In this document: positions 34,866-43,134 of the stretch, piece by piece | How the letters are laid out: every line of letters starts with the position of its first letter | How positions within the stretch are numbered: the stretch's first letter is position 1 | NCBI RefSeq assembly: GCF_004135285.1 | Contig: NZ_CP035494.1 | Location: 2,914,001-2,978,000 of the forward strand | DNA from: Microbacterium protaetiae | Lineage (GTDB): Bacteria > Actinomycetota > Actinomycetes > Actinomycetales > Microbacteriaceae | DNA length: 64,000 nucleotides | Direction of reading: 5' to 3' | The notes under the pieces: generated by a model | What the model was told of the DNA's origin: nothing | The model's input: the letters and a program-made list of their open reading frames with translations, nothing else | Database searches by the model: none | Translations under genes and position numbers: made by a program

Positions 34866-35327
34866 TTAGTGCCAGTAGTCCTGGCCCACGTCGATAACGG
34901 GGCCGGCGACCAGATCGGCACGGGAAGCCGTGTACTCGAACCCGTGGCTGCCGAACCGCAGCGTGAAGAAATCGTCGGTGCTCGTGAAGTCGATGGTCGT
35001 GGTCATGGCACATCGAACATTCAGATTTTTCCCCGGTACGGATGCCACGACTTCTCCGTTACTCAGCGTCCCGGTGCCTACGACGGCACCTTTGCTATCG
35101 AGGAGCACTACCTGGCCGCCGGCCGCGATTGATGGCTCCATCCCGGCCGTGCACGCGTCTCCCGGTTCAGGCGCAGTTGTGATCGTGAGGACATTCGACG
35201 TGTCAATTGACGGGCGCACTGTGATGTTTGCGGAGGTTTCAGGCGTATCCGCTGGCCCGGGATTGCCTGCGCAGCCAGCCAGGAGAAGCGGGACAAAAAT
35301 GAGAACGGCGACCCCAGTACGTTTCAT
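34866..35327 (-). CDS. Small lipoprotein of unknown function
   Basis: The 153-aa precursor has a clear lipoprotein signal (MKRTGVAVLIFVPLLLAGCAG, with Cys19 as the lipidated residue), so it is secreted and membrane anchored. The mature part is beta-rich and acidic, with one further Cys pair (Cys58 and Cys105) that could form a disulfide. No family is recognised. It is convergent with the frameshifted lipoprotein gene, 44 bases away, and lies downstream of another minus-strand frame. Confidence 0.7.
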   Translation of the reverse strand: MKRTGVAVLIFVPLLLAGCAGNPGPADTPETSANITVRPSIDTSNVLTITTAPEPGDACTAGMEPSIAAGGQVVLLDSKGAVVGTGTLSNGEVVASVPGKNLNVRCAMTTTIDFTSTDDFFTLRFGSHGFEYTASRADLVAGPVIDVGQDYWH

Positions 35328-35383
35328 AGGAACAACCTAGTGGTCACCGGTACCGCAAGAGCGCGTGATCAGAGTGAGCGGGG

Positions 35384-35815
35384 TCACGACCGGCAGAACA
35401 GCACCAGCTCGCGCCCGTCCAGCCCGGATGCGAGGGCCTGACCCTCGACGATCGTGATGATCTCTGACGTACATGCCACCTCGCCGTTGCCGCGGAGCGT
35501 CATGAGATCGCCCGTGCGGATCGTTGAAGGCTCGACCGCCTCCAGTCCGCCGGCGCGCAGAGCGACGAGTGAGCGGAGCTGATGCCACGCATCGAGATGG
35601 TGTACGACGACAGGGCCCGGATCAAGCTGGCCGGCGAAGGTCCACCACGAATTGTCGAACGGGTTGATCGTGTGGGCACGCTGCTCATGGGGGAGCGCCG
35701 CGATGACCCACCCCACCCAACTCGGCCAGGCCGTCCTGGACGCCTTCGAGCACGCCACTGCGTGATCACCGCGTGCCGTTGCCGCGTCACGTGGACGCAT
35801 CGCCCTCGGATGCAT
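35384..35815 (-). CDS. Hypothetical protein, uncertain start
   Basis: The C-terminal 95 residues of this frame look like real protein (PFDNSWWTFAGQLDPGPVVV, STIRTGDLMTLRGNGEVAC and a final GRELVLFCRS), whereas the first 45 residues are low-quality. A GTG at 35716 is a plausible shorter start. No family is recognised. An opposite-strand frame with a reasonable ribosome site (ATG 35703, 20 codons) overlaps it, so the coding strand is not fully certain. Confidence 0.45.
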   Translation of the reverse strand: MHPRAMRPRDAATARGDHAVACSKASRTAWPSWVGWVIAALPHEQRAHTINPFDNSWWTFAGQLDPGPVVVHHLDAWHQLRSLVALRAGGLEAVEPSTIRTGDLMTLRGNGEVACTSEIITIVEGQALASGLDGRELVLFCRS

Positions 35816-35831
35816 TCATGGCTGGCTCTGA

Positions 35832-35852
35832 ATGTCCGACATATGTCAGAAA
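35832..35852 (+). repeat. Candidate integrase arm-type sites, right end
   Basis: ATGTCCGAC and ATGTCAGAA stand 11 bp apart, followed by A. Aligned with the block at 17025-17045, 19 of 21 bases are identical, in the same orientation. It lies 128 bases inside the attR core, consistent with a P' arm site. Confidence 0.6.
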
Positions 35853-35890
35853 TTGGGGCTGCGGATGCAGTGCAGATCGCCCCTCTTGGC

Positions 35891-35930
35891 CGCGTATTGC
35901 TCGGTATTGCTCCGTAGTGATCCGTAGAAA
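35891..35930 (+). repeat. Degenerate tandem 10-bp repeats near attR
   Basis: Four successive 10-base blocks (CGCGTATTGC, TCGGTATTGC, TCCGTAGTGA, TCCGTAGAAA) share the pattern TC-GTA. The period equals one helical turn. Location 50 bases from the att core suggests binding of Xis or a bending protein; this is inference. Confidence 0.45.
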
Positions 35931-35940
35931 ATGGCCGGTC

Positions 35941-35952
35941 ATTATGCATAAT
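35941..35952. repeat. AT-rich 12-bp perfect palindrome next to attR
   Basis: ATTATGCATAAT is a perfect palindrome in otherwise GC-rich DNA, 28 bases before the attR core. Confidence 0.4.
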
Positions 35953-35980
35953 CTCAAGGAATGCGAGCTACAGCCTCAAT

Positions 35981-36016
35981 TCGCTTCAGTCTGGGTTCGA
36001 ATCCCAGTGGGGGCAC
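35981..36016 (+). repeat. attR core, 36-bp direct repeat
   Basis: This is the second exact copy of the tRNA 3' segment (see 16920-16955). It is only the 3' half of a tRNA, without the D arm or acceptor 5' strand, so it is not a functional gene. Native chromosome resumes after it; 230 bases without a gene separate it from the WecB-type gene. Confidence 0.93.
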
Positions 36017-36234
36017 GCTCAGCGTCGCCCGTGAGGCGGCGCTGAACATGCCCGTGCTCGGTGAGACGTGGGCTCGGGCCCACGCGCCCGGACGGCCGGT
36101 GAGCTATTGCCGATACATGGGTGGTGCATCGTGTAACACCTCGTCTTGTTGGTGGTTGGTTCCGGGAGGGCCGCCGCGAGAGGGGCGATGCAAGCATGCC
36201 GGTAGCACCTGGTGACAAGCTCGCCGACGTTCAC

Positions 36235-36240
36235 TAGCGT
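36235..36240 (+). promoter_or_regulatory. -10 element TAGCGT of the wecB-type gene (leaderless)
   Basis: TAGCGT ends seven bases before ATG 36247, giving a leaderless transcript. There is no ribosome site in front of the ATG. Confidence 0.55.
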
Positions 36241-36246
36241 CGAAAC

Positions 36247-37554
36247 ATGCAAATCGTTCCCGCTCAGCGACTTCGTGCCGTGTTCATCGTGGGCACGCGG
36301 CCCGAAGCCATCAAGATGCTGCCGCTGATCGTCGCTGTTCGTGACAGCGCCCATTTCGAGCCGGTCGTCGTTTCGACGGGCCAGCACGCCGAGATGGTGG
36401 CCTCGGTGCTCTCCATCGGCGGCATCATCCCCGATGTGACGTTCGAGCTGCCTGATGGTCCGCGGTCGCTGAACGATCTGTTCGCCTTCATCCTGGAACA
36501 GCTCGAGGACTACCTCGGTGATCGCTTCGGCCCGCCGCTGCCGCCGGCCGAAGCGAGTTATGCAAGCGGCTACCCCGCCGCGTGCTTCGTGCACGGCGAC
36601 ACCACGAGTGCGGCCGCCGCGGCGCTGGCCGCCTTCCACCTGCATTTGCCGGTGATCCATGTCGAAGCCGGATTGCGCACCTCCAACACGCTGTCGCCGT
36701 TCCCCGAGGAACTGAACCGACAGCTCATCTCCCGCATCGCGGCGTTGCATCTGGCACCGACGTTCCGCAACAAGGCGAATCTGGTGGGGGAGGGCATTCC
36801 GTTCGGGCGCGTGTTCGTCACCGGCAATACCGCGATCGACGCCCTGCGCCTCGCCGTCACCGAGAACCCGCGCTTCGAAGACCCACGCCTGGCCGACCTC
36901 GACGGGCCGTCGGCACCCCGGCTCGTGGTGGTCACCGCGCACCGCCGCGAGAACTGGGGCGCACCCCTGGAAAGGATCGCCGACGCAGTGGCCACCTGTG
37001 CCCGGGAGTATCCCGACGTTCGGTTCGTCGTCGCTCTCCATCCGAATCCCGCAGTCGCCGGCATTCTCACCGCACGGCTGGGCGACCGTCCGAACATCAC
37101 GCTCGTCGCGGCGATGCGCTATATCGAATTCGCCCACCTGCTCGACATCGCGACGATCGCGATCACAGATTCGGGCGGCATCCAAGAAGAGGCACCGGCC
37201 TTGGGCACGCCGGTCATCTGCGTGCGCGAGACGACCGAGCGACAAGAGGGCGTGGACGCCGGCACCGTGGAACTCGTGGGTACCGACACCGAACGGATCG
37301 TGGCCGCCGTCCGGGCGCTTCTCGACGACCCCCGCGAGCTGAACCGCCGTAGCCTGAAGGCCAACCCGTACGGTGACGGTCAGGCGTCATCACGGATTCT
37401 GCGCGCCCTCGAGCACATAGTCTTCAACGCGCCCGCACCTGCTCCGTTCGGGCCCGGGTTCGACCGCACCGCGGTGCTGGCTGCGGGCGGCAGCGGCGAC
37501 CCGGTCGAATCGGGCTGGGTGTCGAGCTGGCCGCTTCCCGCAGAGGACGCCTGA
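36247..37554 (+). CDS. wecB: UDP-N-acetylglucosamine 2-epimerase (non-hydrolysing)
   Basis: It interconverts UDP-GlcNAc and UDP-ManNAc for surface polysaccharide synthesis. The 435-aa protein has the WecB hallmarks: FIVGTRPEAIKMLPL, VHGDTTSAAAAALAAF, VIHVEAGLRT, TAHRRENWG, ALHPNP, ITDSGGIQEEAPALGTPVIC and RETTERQEGVDAGT. A C-terminal extension of about 45 residues follows the usual end. The downstream glycosyltransferase starts four bases later, suggesting a two-gene polysaccharide unit. Confidence 0.92.
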   Translation: MQIVPAQRLRAVFIVGTRPEAIKMLPLIVAVRDSAHFEPVVVSTGQHAEMVASVLSIGGIIPDVTFELPDGPRSLNDLFAFILEQLEDYLGDRFGPPLPPAEASYASGYPAACFVHGDTTSAAAAALAAFHLHLPVIHVEAGLRTSNTLSPFPEELNRQLISRIAALHLAPTFRNKANLVGEGIPFGRVFVTGNTAIDALRLAVTENPRFEDPRLADLDGPSAPRLVVVTAHRRENWGAPLERIADAVATCAREYPDVRFVVALHPNPAVAGILTARLGDRPNITLVAAMRYIEFAHLLDIATIAITDSGGIQEEAPALGTPVICVRETTERQEGVDAGTVELVGTDTERIVAAVRALLDDPRELNRRSLKANPYGDGQASSRILRALEHIVFNAPAPAPFGPGFDRTAVLAAGGSGDPVESGWVSSWPLPAEDA

Positions 37555-37558
37555 GCTC

Positions 37559-38878
37559 ATGGCAGACCTCTACGACAACCTGCCGGCGTGGGATCAGGTG
37601 CTGGACTGGATCGTCTTGGCCATCATCATCGCCGCGGCGATCTCGCTGCTCACGCTCGTCGTCGTGGCAGCCAGATATCGCCGCAGCGTGCGCCGGCGGC
37701 AGCGCGAGGGGCGGGCCCGCCAGGAGAGCGACTTTCTCTGGGTGTTCCTGGTTCCTGCCCTCAACGAAGAGGTCACCATCGCCGACAGCGTCTCTCGGCT
37801 GCGGGCGACCGCGGCGACGCATGCCGTCTTCCTTGTGATCGACGACGGGTCGGATGACGCGACGGGGTCGATCCTCGCGCGCATCGACGACCCCCGTCTG
37901 CGCGTGCTGACCCGCATCGCTCCGGCCGCCCGGGTCGGCAAGGCAGCGGCATTGAACGCCGCATACAAGCATCTGCGCACCGACATCCTCGCGGAGCCGG
38001 AACTGGCTGATTGGCGCGATGAGGATGTCATCGTCGCGGTGGTGGATGCCGACGGCCGACTCGACCCGCGCGCACCGGCGGCCATCAGCGGGGATTTCAC
38101 CGACCCGCAGGTCGGGGGAGCGCAGGTGCTGGTTGAGATCTACAACCGGCGCACGCCCCTCACCTGGGCGCAAGACGTCGAGTTCTCGTCGTTCGGTCGG
38201 GTGTTTCAGGCCGGACGATCGTGGTGGGGCACGGCGAACATGGGCGGCAACGGGCAGTTCACGCGCCTGTCGGCGCTGCGAGCCGTCGACGATGGCGACG
38301 GTCCGTGGCGGGATCGCCTCACCGAGGACCAGGACCTCGGGGTGCGGATGATCCAGGCGGGCTGGCGCGGTGTGCAGAACAACGACACTCGTGTGCGCCA
38401 GCAGGGGCTCAACTCGTTGCGCCGGTTGTACCGGCAGCGGGTGCGCTGGGCGCAGGGCAATTGGCAGTCGCTGTCGCTGCTGCGTGGCATCGGCCGGCCC
38501 CGACTGGCGTTCTTCGGACGCCTGGATGCGGTGTTCTACTTGCTCACACCGGCGTTGCAGCTGCTGACGGGGCTCGCGTTCCTCGCGGCGATAGTGCTGT
38601 GGGCGTTCGGCATCGCCCCCTACGAATCGAGCGTCTGGTGGGTGATCGCAGCTTTCGCGGTTCTCGCCTTCGGCCCCGGGCTGATCACGATGCTTCTGCG
38701 GGCCGAGCGCTGGTACACCGTTCCCTTGGCGATCGTCCTGGTCATTCCCTACACCGTGTATGCGTGGGTGATCTTTCCGGTTCTCGCCGTCGCTCTGGTG
38801 CGCCAGCTGGCCGGACGCAGATCGTGGGCCAAGACCGCCCGCGAGAGCATCACGGCACAAGCCGACGCGCCGACGTGA
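37559..38878 (+). CDS. Processive family 2 glycosyltransferase, membrane protein
   Basis: This 439-aa enzyme resembles hyaluronan/cellulose-synthase-type GT2 proteins. An N-terminal membrane helix (about 15-42) is followed by the nucleotide-sugar domain (VPALNEEVTIADS, VIDDGSDDATG, VVDADGR as the DxD metal site), TEDQDLGVR as the acceptor/base motif, and the QxxRW signature in YRQRVRWAQGNW. Several C-terminal membrane helices (about 325-420) would form the export channel. It probably uses a UDP-sugar that may derive from the adjacent WecB-type enzyme. Confidence 0.87.
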   Translation: MADLYDNLPAWDQVLDWIVLAIIIAAAISLLTLVVVAARYRRSVRRRQREGRARQESDFLWVFLVPALNEEVTIADSVSRLRATAATHAVFLVIDDGSDDATGSILARIDDPRLRVLTRIAPAARVGKAAALNAAYKHLRTDILAEPELADWRDEDVIVAVVDADGRLDPRAPAAISGDFTDPQVGGAQVLVEIYNRRTPLTWAQDVEFSSFGRVFQAGRSWWGTANMGGNGQFTRLSALRAVDDGDGPWRDRLTEDQDLGVRMIQAGWRGVQNNDTRVRQQGLNSLRRLYRQRVRWAQGNWQSLSLLRGIGRPRLAFFGRLDAVFYLLTPALQLLTGLAFLAAIVLWAFGIAPYESSVWWVIAAFAVLAFGPGLITMLLRAERWYTVPLAIVLVIPYTVYAWVIFPVLAVALVRQLAGRRSWAKTARESITAQADAPT

Positions 38879-38972
38879 ACCGGCCGGCCACCAGCTGTTC
38901 GGTGCGACGCCACCGTCGGGACGAGCGCTCTAAGCTGGACGGTAACGTCGATGCGCGAAGGAGCCCGAACCG

Positions 38973-40211
38973 ATGAGCCTCGACTTGCTCGCAGCCCCCG
39001 ATGGCGCTGCCACGCGCCCGTGGTCCGACCCCGCGGAATATTGGGGTGCGATGACGGATGCTGTCGCCGAACTGTCCGGTCCTGTCGCCGCCGTCAACCT
39101 GGCTGCGCTGCGCTACAACGCGCTGGACATGGTGGTGCGTTCCGGCGGCGTTCCGATCCGTGTGGCCAGCAAGTCGGTCCGTGTGCGGGCGATAGTGGAA
39201 GCCACGCTCGCCGTCGCCGGGTACCGCGGCATCCTCGCCTTCACACTTCCCGAGGCGCTCTGGCTCGCAGGCAACGGCCACGACGACATCGTCGTCGGAT
39301 ATCCCACCGCCGATCGTGCCGCCATCGCCCAGCTGGCGAGTGACCCGGCTGCGGCATCCCGCATCACCCTCATGGTCGACTCTCTCGCCCAGCTCGACCT
39401 CATCGACGCGGTGGCAGCGCCCGCGACACGCCCCGCGATCCGGCTGTGCATCGACGCCGATGCGTCGTGGCGGGCGCCCGCGCTCGGCCACATCGGGGTG
39501 CGCCGCTCGCCCGTGCACGACGTCGCGGAGGTGGCGACGCTGGCCCGCGGCATCGCCGCACGGGCCGGCTTCCAGCTCGTCGGGCTGATGATGTATGAGG
39601 CGCAGATCGCCGGGCAGCCTGACAAAGACGGGGCCTCCGACCCGGTCATCCGCTGGATGCAGCGGCGCTCGGCCGATGAGCTGCTGGCCCGGCGGGCGGC
39701 GATCGTCGATGCCCTGCGTGAGATAGCTCCGCTCGAGTTCGTCAACGGGGGAGGCACCGGTTCGCTGGAGTTGACCGCCTCTGACCAGTCGGTCACCGAA
39801 GTCACCGCCGGCAGCGGGTTGCTGGCAGGCCACTTGTTCGACCGCTACCGGATCTTCGATCCGGCCCCGGCGGCGGCGTTCGCCCTCGAAGTGGTGCGCA
39901 AGCCGGCGCCCGACATCGTCACGGTGCTCGGCGGTGGGTGGATAGCCTCGGGCCCGCCCGTCGCCTCGCGTCAGCCGTTGCCGGTCTGGCCGCAGGGACT
40001 GCACACGCTCGCTCGCGAGGGTGCGGGTGAGGTGCAGACTCCGCTGCAGGGACAGAGCGCGCGCTCGTTGCAGGTCGGCGATCGCGTCTGGTTCCGGCAC
40101 GCCAAGAGCGGCGAGCTCGCCGAACGCGTCGATGCGTATCAGCTGATCGAGTCGGATCGCATCGTCGGCGAGGCGCCGACGTATCGCGGTGAGGGAAGGG
40201 CCTTTCTGTGA
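38973..40211 (+). CDS. Alanine-racemase-fold PLP enzyme (D-threonine aldolase-like)
   Basis: The 412-aa protein has the fold-type III PLP arrangement: VNLAALRYNALDMV, then IRVASKSVRV with the PLP lysine near residue 65, LMVDSLAQLDLIDA, and a C-terminal metal-associated domain with the FVNGGGTGSLELTA phosphate-binding loop. Family members are amino-acid deaminases/aldolases or racemases; the exact substrate cannot be read. The preceding bases contain a GAAGGAG ribosome site and a TAAGCT -10-like hexamer at 38931-38936. It overlaps the next gene (GTGA). Confidence 0.8.
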   Translation: MSLDLLAAPDGAATRPWSDPAEYWGAMTDAVAELSGPVAAVNLAALRYNALDMVVRSGGVPIRVASKSVRVRAIVEATLAVAGYRGILAFTLPEALWLAGNGHDDIVVGYPTADRAAIAQLASDPAAASRITLMVDSLAQLDLIDAVAAPATRPAIRLCIDADASWRAPALGHIGVRRSPVHDVAEVATLARGIAARAGFQLVGLMMYEAQIAGQPDKDGASDPVIRWMQRRSADELLARRAAIVDALREIAPLEFVNGGGTGSLELTASDQSVTEVTAGSGLLAGHLFDRYRIFDPAPAAAFALEVVRKPAPDIVTVLGGGWIASGPPVASRQPLPVWPQGLHTLAREGAGEVQTPLQGQSARSLQVGDRVWFRHAKSGELAERVDAYQLIESDRIVGEAPTYRGEGRAFL

Positions 40212-41521
40212 CACGACCGGGCGGCGAATGGCGCAACTGGGGACGATCGGCACGCATCCACCCGCAGCGGGTGGAGTATCCGAACAGCACCGATGCCGTG
40301 CGCCGGGCGGTGCAGTCCGCGCGCCGCCGCGGGCTCAAGGTCAAGGCCGTCGGCGCCGGTCACAGTTTCACCGGCATCGCCGCCGCGCCCGGCGTGCTGC
40401 TGGATCTGCGCGACCTGACCGGCGTGGTGCGCGTGGATCGCGAGCGCAGCCGGGTCACGTTGCGCGCGGGAACGAGACTCTTCGAGATCCCACGCCTGCT
40501 GGCGCCGTACTCCCTGGCGATGCAGAACCTCGGCGACATCGACCGGCAGACGATCTCGGGCGCCATCTCGACCGGCACCCACGGCACCGGGGCCCGGTTC
40601 GGGGGCCTTGCCACACAGGTCGTGGGAGCCGTGCTGGTCACCGCCGACGGCGAACTGCTGCGAGTCGACGAGGAACACGAGCCCGAGCTGCTGCCGGCGG
40701 TCGCGCTGGGGCTCGGTGCCCTCGGCGTGCTCGTCGAGGTCACGCTGCAATGCGTGCCGGCCTTCATCCTGCACGCCGTCGACGAGCCGGGACCGCTGGC
40801 CGCGGTGCTCGAGTCCATTCCCGGGCGCGTCGCCGATGCCGACCATTTCGAGTTCTACTGGTTTCCGCACACCGAGGTCGGGCTGACCAAGACCAACACC
40901 CGGTTGCCGGCGACCGCGCCGCGGCATCCGCTGGCCCCGATGGGCAGGTGGGTCGATGAAGAGCTGCTCTCGAACGGCGTCTACAGTGCAGCCTGCGCGC
41001 TGGGTACCGCGCTACCCCCGGTTGTCCCGCGATTCTCGCGCCTGGCGGTGCGACTCACGGGCGACCGCGAATACACCGACTGGTCGCACCGCGTTTTCAC
41101 GCAGCACCGGGGCGTGCGGTTCCGCGAGATGGAGTACGCGCTTCCGGCCGAGCACGTGCGCACCGCGTTCGACCGGCTGCGTGCGCTCATCGCCGAGCAG
41201 CGTTGGCGCATCTCGTTCCCGGTCGAAGTGCGCTTCGCGGCCGCCGACGAGCTGTGGCTGTCGACCGCGCACGGCCGTGACAGCGCGTACATCGCCGTGC
41301 ACCGGTACTGGCGTGAGAATCCGACCGACTATTTCGAGGCGGTCGAGCAGATCATGCTCGAGCTGGGTGGGCGCCCGCACTGGGGCAAGATGCACACGCT
41401 GGATGCCGCGGCCTTGCGTGAGCGCTACCCGCGATTCGACGACTTCGTGCGGCTGCGCGATCGGCTGGATCCCGAGCGCATGTTCGAGAACGCATACCTG
41501 CGCCGCGTGCTCGGTGGGTAA
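40208..41521 (+). CDS. FAD-linked sugar-1,4-lactone oxidase (D-arabinono-1,4-lactone oxidase family)
   Basis: The 437-aa flavoprotein has a VAO-type FAD domain: KVKAVGAGHSFTGIAAAPG, with the His of GHS a possible covalent flavin site, then TISGAISTGTHGTGARFGG. The C-terminal ALO domain includes the RPHWGKMHT motif of aldonolactone oxidases and ends DRLDPERMFENAYLRRVLG. It oxidises a sugar lactone or sugar alcohol with oxygen. The GTG start overlaps the stop of the PLP enzyme, so the two are probably expressed together. Confidence 0.87.
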   Translation: MTRPGGEWRNWGRSARIHPQRVEYPNSTDAVRRAVQSARRRGLKVKAVGAGHSFTGIAAAPGVLLDLRDLTGVVRVDRERSRVTLRAGTRLFEIPRLLAPYSLAMQNLGDIDRQTISGAISTGTHGTGARFGGLATQVVGAVLVTADGELLRVDEEHEPELLPAVALGLGALGVLVEVTLQCVPAFILHAVDEPGPLAAVLESIPGRVADADHFEFYWFPHTEVGLTKTNTRLPATAPRHPLAPMGRWVDEELLSNGVYSAACALGTALPPVVPRFSRLAVRLTGDREYTDWSHRVFTQHRGVRFREMEYALPAEHVRTAFDRLRALIAEQRWRISFPVEVRFAAADELWLSTAHGRDSAYIAVHRYWRENPTDYFEAVEQIMLELGGRPHWGKMHTLDAAALRERYPRFDDFVRLRDRLDPERMFENAYLRRVLGG

Positions 41522-41604
41522 CGGCTGGGAGTACCCCTGATCGCTGCGGACTGTCCGAGGGCCGAAGCTAGGATGGGTGCAAATCGAACGGAGAGTTCCC
41601 TGCA

Positions 41605-42171
41605 ATGGAATGGCTGATCCCGGTAATCGTCGTCGTCGCAGTGATCCTCATCATCGGGATCTATCTGTGGGCCACCTACAATTCGCTTGTCCAGCTGAAC
41701 GTGCGCGTCGACGAGGCGTGGAGCGACATCACCGTGCAGCTCAAGCGCCGTGCCGACTTGCTGCCCAACCTCATCGAAGCGGTCAAGGGGTATGCCGCGC
41801 ATGAGAAAGCGGTGTTCGAGAATGTGACACAGGCGCGCGCCGAGACGCTGGGCGCGTCGGGTCCGGCCGAGGCAGGTGTGGCCGAGGGACACATGCAGCA
41901 GGCGCTGAAGTCGATCTTCGCCGTCGCCGAGGCCTACCCGCAGCTGCAGGCCAGCCAGAACTTTCTGCAGCTGCAGCAGAACATCGTCGACACCGAAGAC
42001 AAGATCCAGGCGTCGCGCCGGTTCTACAACGGCGGTGTGCGCGAGCTGAACACCAAGATCAAGGTGTTCCCCAACAACCTGTTCGCTCGCAACCTGGGCT
42101 TCCACGAACGCGAGTTCTTCGAGGTCGTCGACGGTGCGGCCATCGCCGAGCCGCCCAGGGTTCAATTCTGA
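41605..42171 (+). CDS. lemA: LemA family protein
   Basis: The 188-aa protein has one N-terminal membrane helix (about 4-25) and the LemA helical bundle: YNSLVQLNVRVDEAWSDITV, RRADLLPNLIEAVKGYAAHE, QLQASQNFLQLQQNI and RRFYNGGVRELNTKI. LemA proteins are membrane-anchored with the C-terminus outside or in the cytoplasm depending on the family; the biochemical role is unclear. It precedes an HtpX-type protease by 11 bases, the frequent LemA/HtpX pairing. An AACGGAG ribosome site and a TAGGAT -10-like hexamer (41569-41574) precede it. Confidence 0.92.
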   Translation: MEWLIPVIVVVAVILIIGIYLWATYNSLVQLNVRVDEAWSDITVQLKRRADLLPNLIEAVKGYAAHEKAVFENVTQARAETLGASGPAEAGVAEGHMQQALKSIFAVAEAYPQLQASQNFLQLQQNIVDTEDKIQASRRFYNGGVRELNTKIKVFPNNLFARNLGFHEREFFEVVDGAAIAEPPRVQF

Positions 42172-42182
42172 CCACCTGACCG

Positions 42183-43082
42183 TTGTACTCGGCGATAGCG
42201 CGCAACAAGCGCAACACCTGGTTCATCCTCATCGCGTTCATCGTCGTCCTCGGGCTGCTGGGCGCCCTGATCGGGTGGCTGGCGGGCAACAACTGGTGGA
42301 TCACCGCATTCATCCTGTTGTTCGCCGGCACGTATGCGACGGTGCAGTACTTCACCGCCGACCGACAGGCACTCGCGCTGTCGGGCGCGTTCGAGGTCGA
42401 CAAGCAGAGCGCCCCGCGCTACTACCGCATCGTCGAGAACCTGTGCATCACGACCGGCACGCCGATGCCCAAGCTGTACGTGGTCGAAGACGCCGCCCCC
42501 AACGCCTTTGCGACCGGGCGTACGCCTGATCGGGCCGCGATCACTGTCACGACGAGCCTGTTCGAGCTGATGACAGACCGTGAGCTCGAAGGCGTGCTGG
42601 CGCATGAGCTCGGCCACATCCGCAACTACGACATCCGCGTGTCGATGATCGTTTTCGGCCTGGTGGTCGCCGTGGGCATCATCGCCGACATCCTGCTGCG
42701 CATGACCTTCTTCGGCGGCGCACGCCGGTCGAACAACAGCTCGGGCGGGGGACAGGCGCAACTCATCTTCTTGCTTCTGGGCATCGTGGCTGCCATCGTC
42801 GCGCCTCTGCTGGCCGGTGTGGTGCAGGCCGCGATCTCACGGCAACGCGAGTACCTCGCCGATGCGACCAGCGCGATGACCACGCGCGATCCCGACGCGC
42901 TCGCGTCGGCGCTGGGCAAGCTGCAGACCTACGGTCGCCCGTTGCAGAAGGCGAACACGTCGATGGCACACCTGTGGATCGCCGATCCGCTGCGCCCGAG
43001 CGCGATGCAGCGGATGTTCGCGACCCATCCGCCGATTCCCGACCGGATCGAGCGTCTGCACACCATGGGCGGCTCGTTCTGA
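42183..43082 (+). CDS. htpX: HtpX-type M48 membrane metalloprotease
   Basis: The 299-aa protease has two N-terminal membrane helices (about 13-33 and 38-56) and the zinc site HELGH (His141, Glu142, His145), with a later QREYLADATSA supplying the third ligand Glu. Two further hydrophobic segments flank the catalytic domain. It degrades damaged membrane proteins. The start is a TTG at 42183, 11 bases after lemA, a less common start codon; the frame has no nearby ATG or GTG. Confidence 0.9.
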   Translation: MYSAIARNKRNTWFILIAFIVVLGLLGALIGWLAGNNWWITAFILLFAGTYATVQYFTADRQALALSGAFEVDKQSAPRYYRIVENLCITTGTPMPKLYVVEDAAPNAFATGRTPDRAAITVTTSLFELMTDRELEGVLAHELGHIRNYDIRVSMIVFGLVVAVGIIADILLRMTFFGGARRSNNSSGGGQAQLIFLLLGIVAAIVAPLLAGVVQAAISRQREYLADATSAMTTRDPDALASALGKLQTYGRPLQKANTSMAHLWIADPLRPSAMQRMFATHPPIPDRIERLHTMGGSF

Positions 43083-43122
43083 GTCGGCGCCGGTGCGTCG
43101 GCGAGGCGGGAGCGGCGGGTTC

Positions 43123-43128
43123 TAGACT
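43123..43128 (+). promoter_or_regulatory. -10 element TAGACT of the AI-2E-type gene (leaderless)
   Basis: TAGACT ends seven bases before GTG 43135. No ribosome site is seen before that GTG. Confidence 0.55.
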
Positions 43129-43134
43129 GGCCGA

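Larger units (their letters stand above)
16920..36016 (+). mobile_element. Integrative element of about 19 kb in the tRNA gene (integrase-type genomic island)
   Basis: The element is bounded by a 36-bp exact direct repeat, one copy inside the tRNA 3' half and one at 35981-36016. Next to the left copy are an excisionase-like gene and a tyrosine integrase, both reading inward. Contents are a type I restriction-modification operon, a second nuclease-like protein, an unknown two-gene operon, several tiny zinc-ribbon proteins, a regulator and lipoproteins. No capsid, relaxase or conjugation genes are seen, so it is a defence/cargo island rather than a complete phage or conjugative element. Confidence 0.92.

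Noticed and set aside
35981-36016. A second tRNA gene at the right end of the island
   Set aside because: Only the 3' half is duplicated; there is no D arm or 5' acceptor strand, so it is attR.
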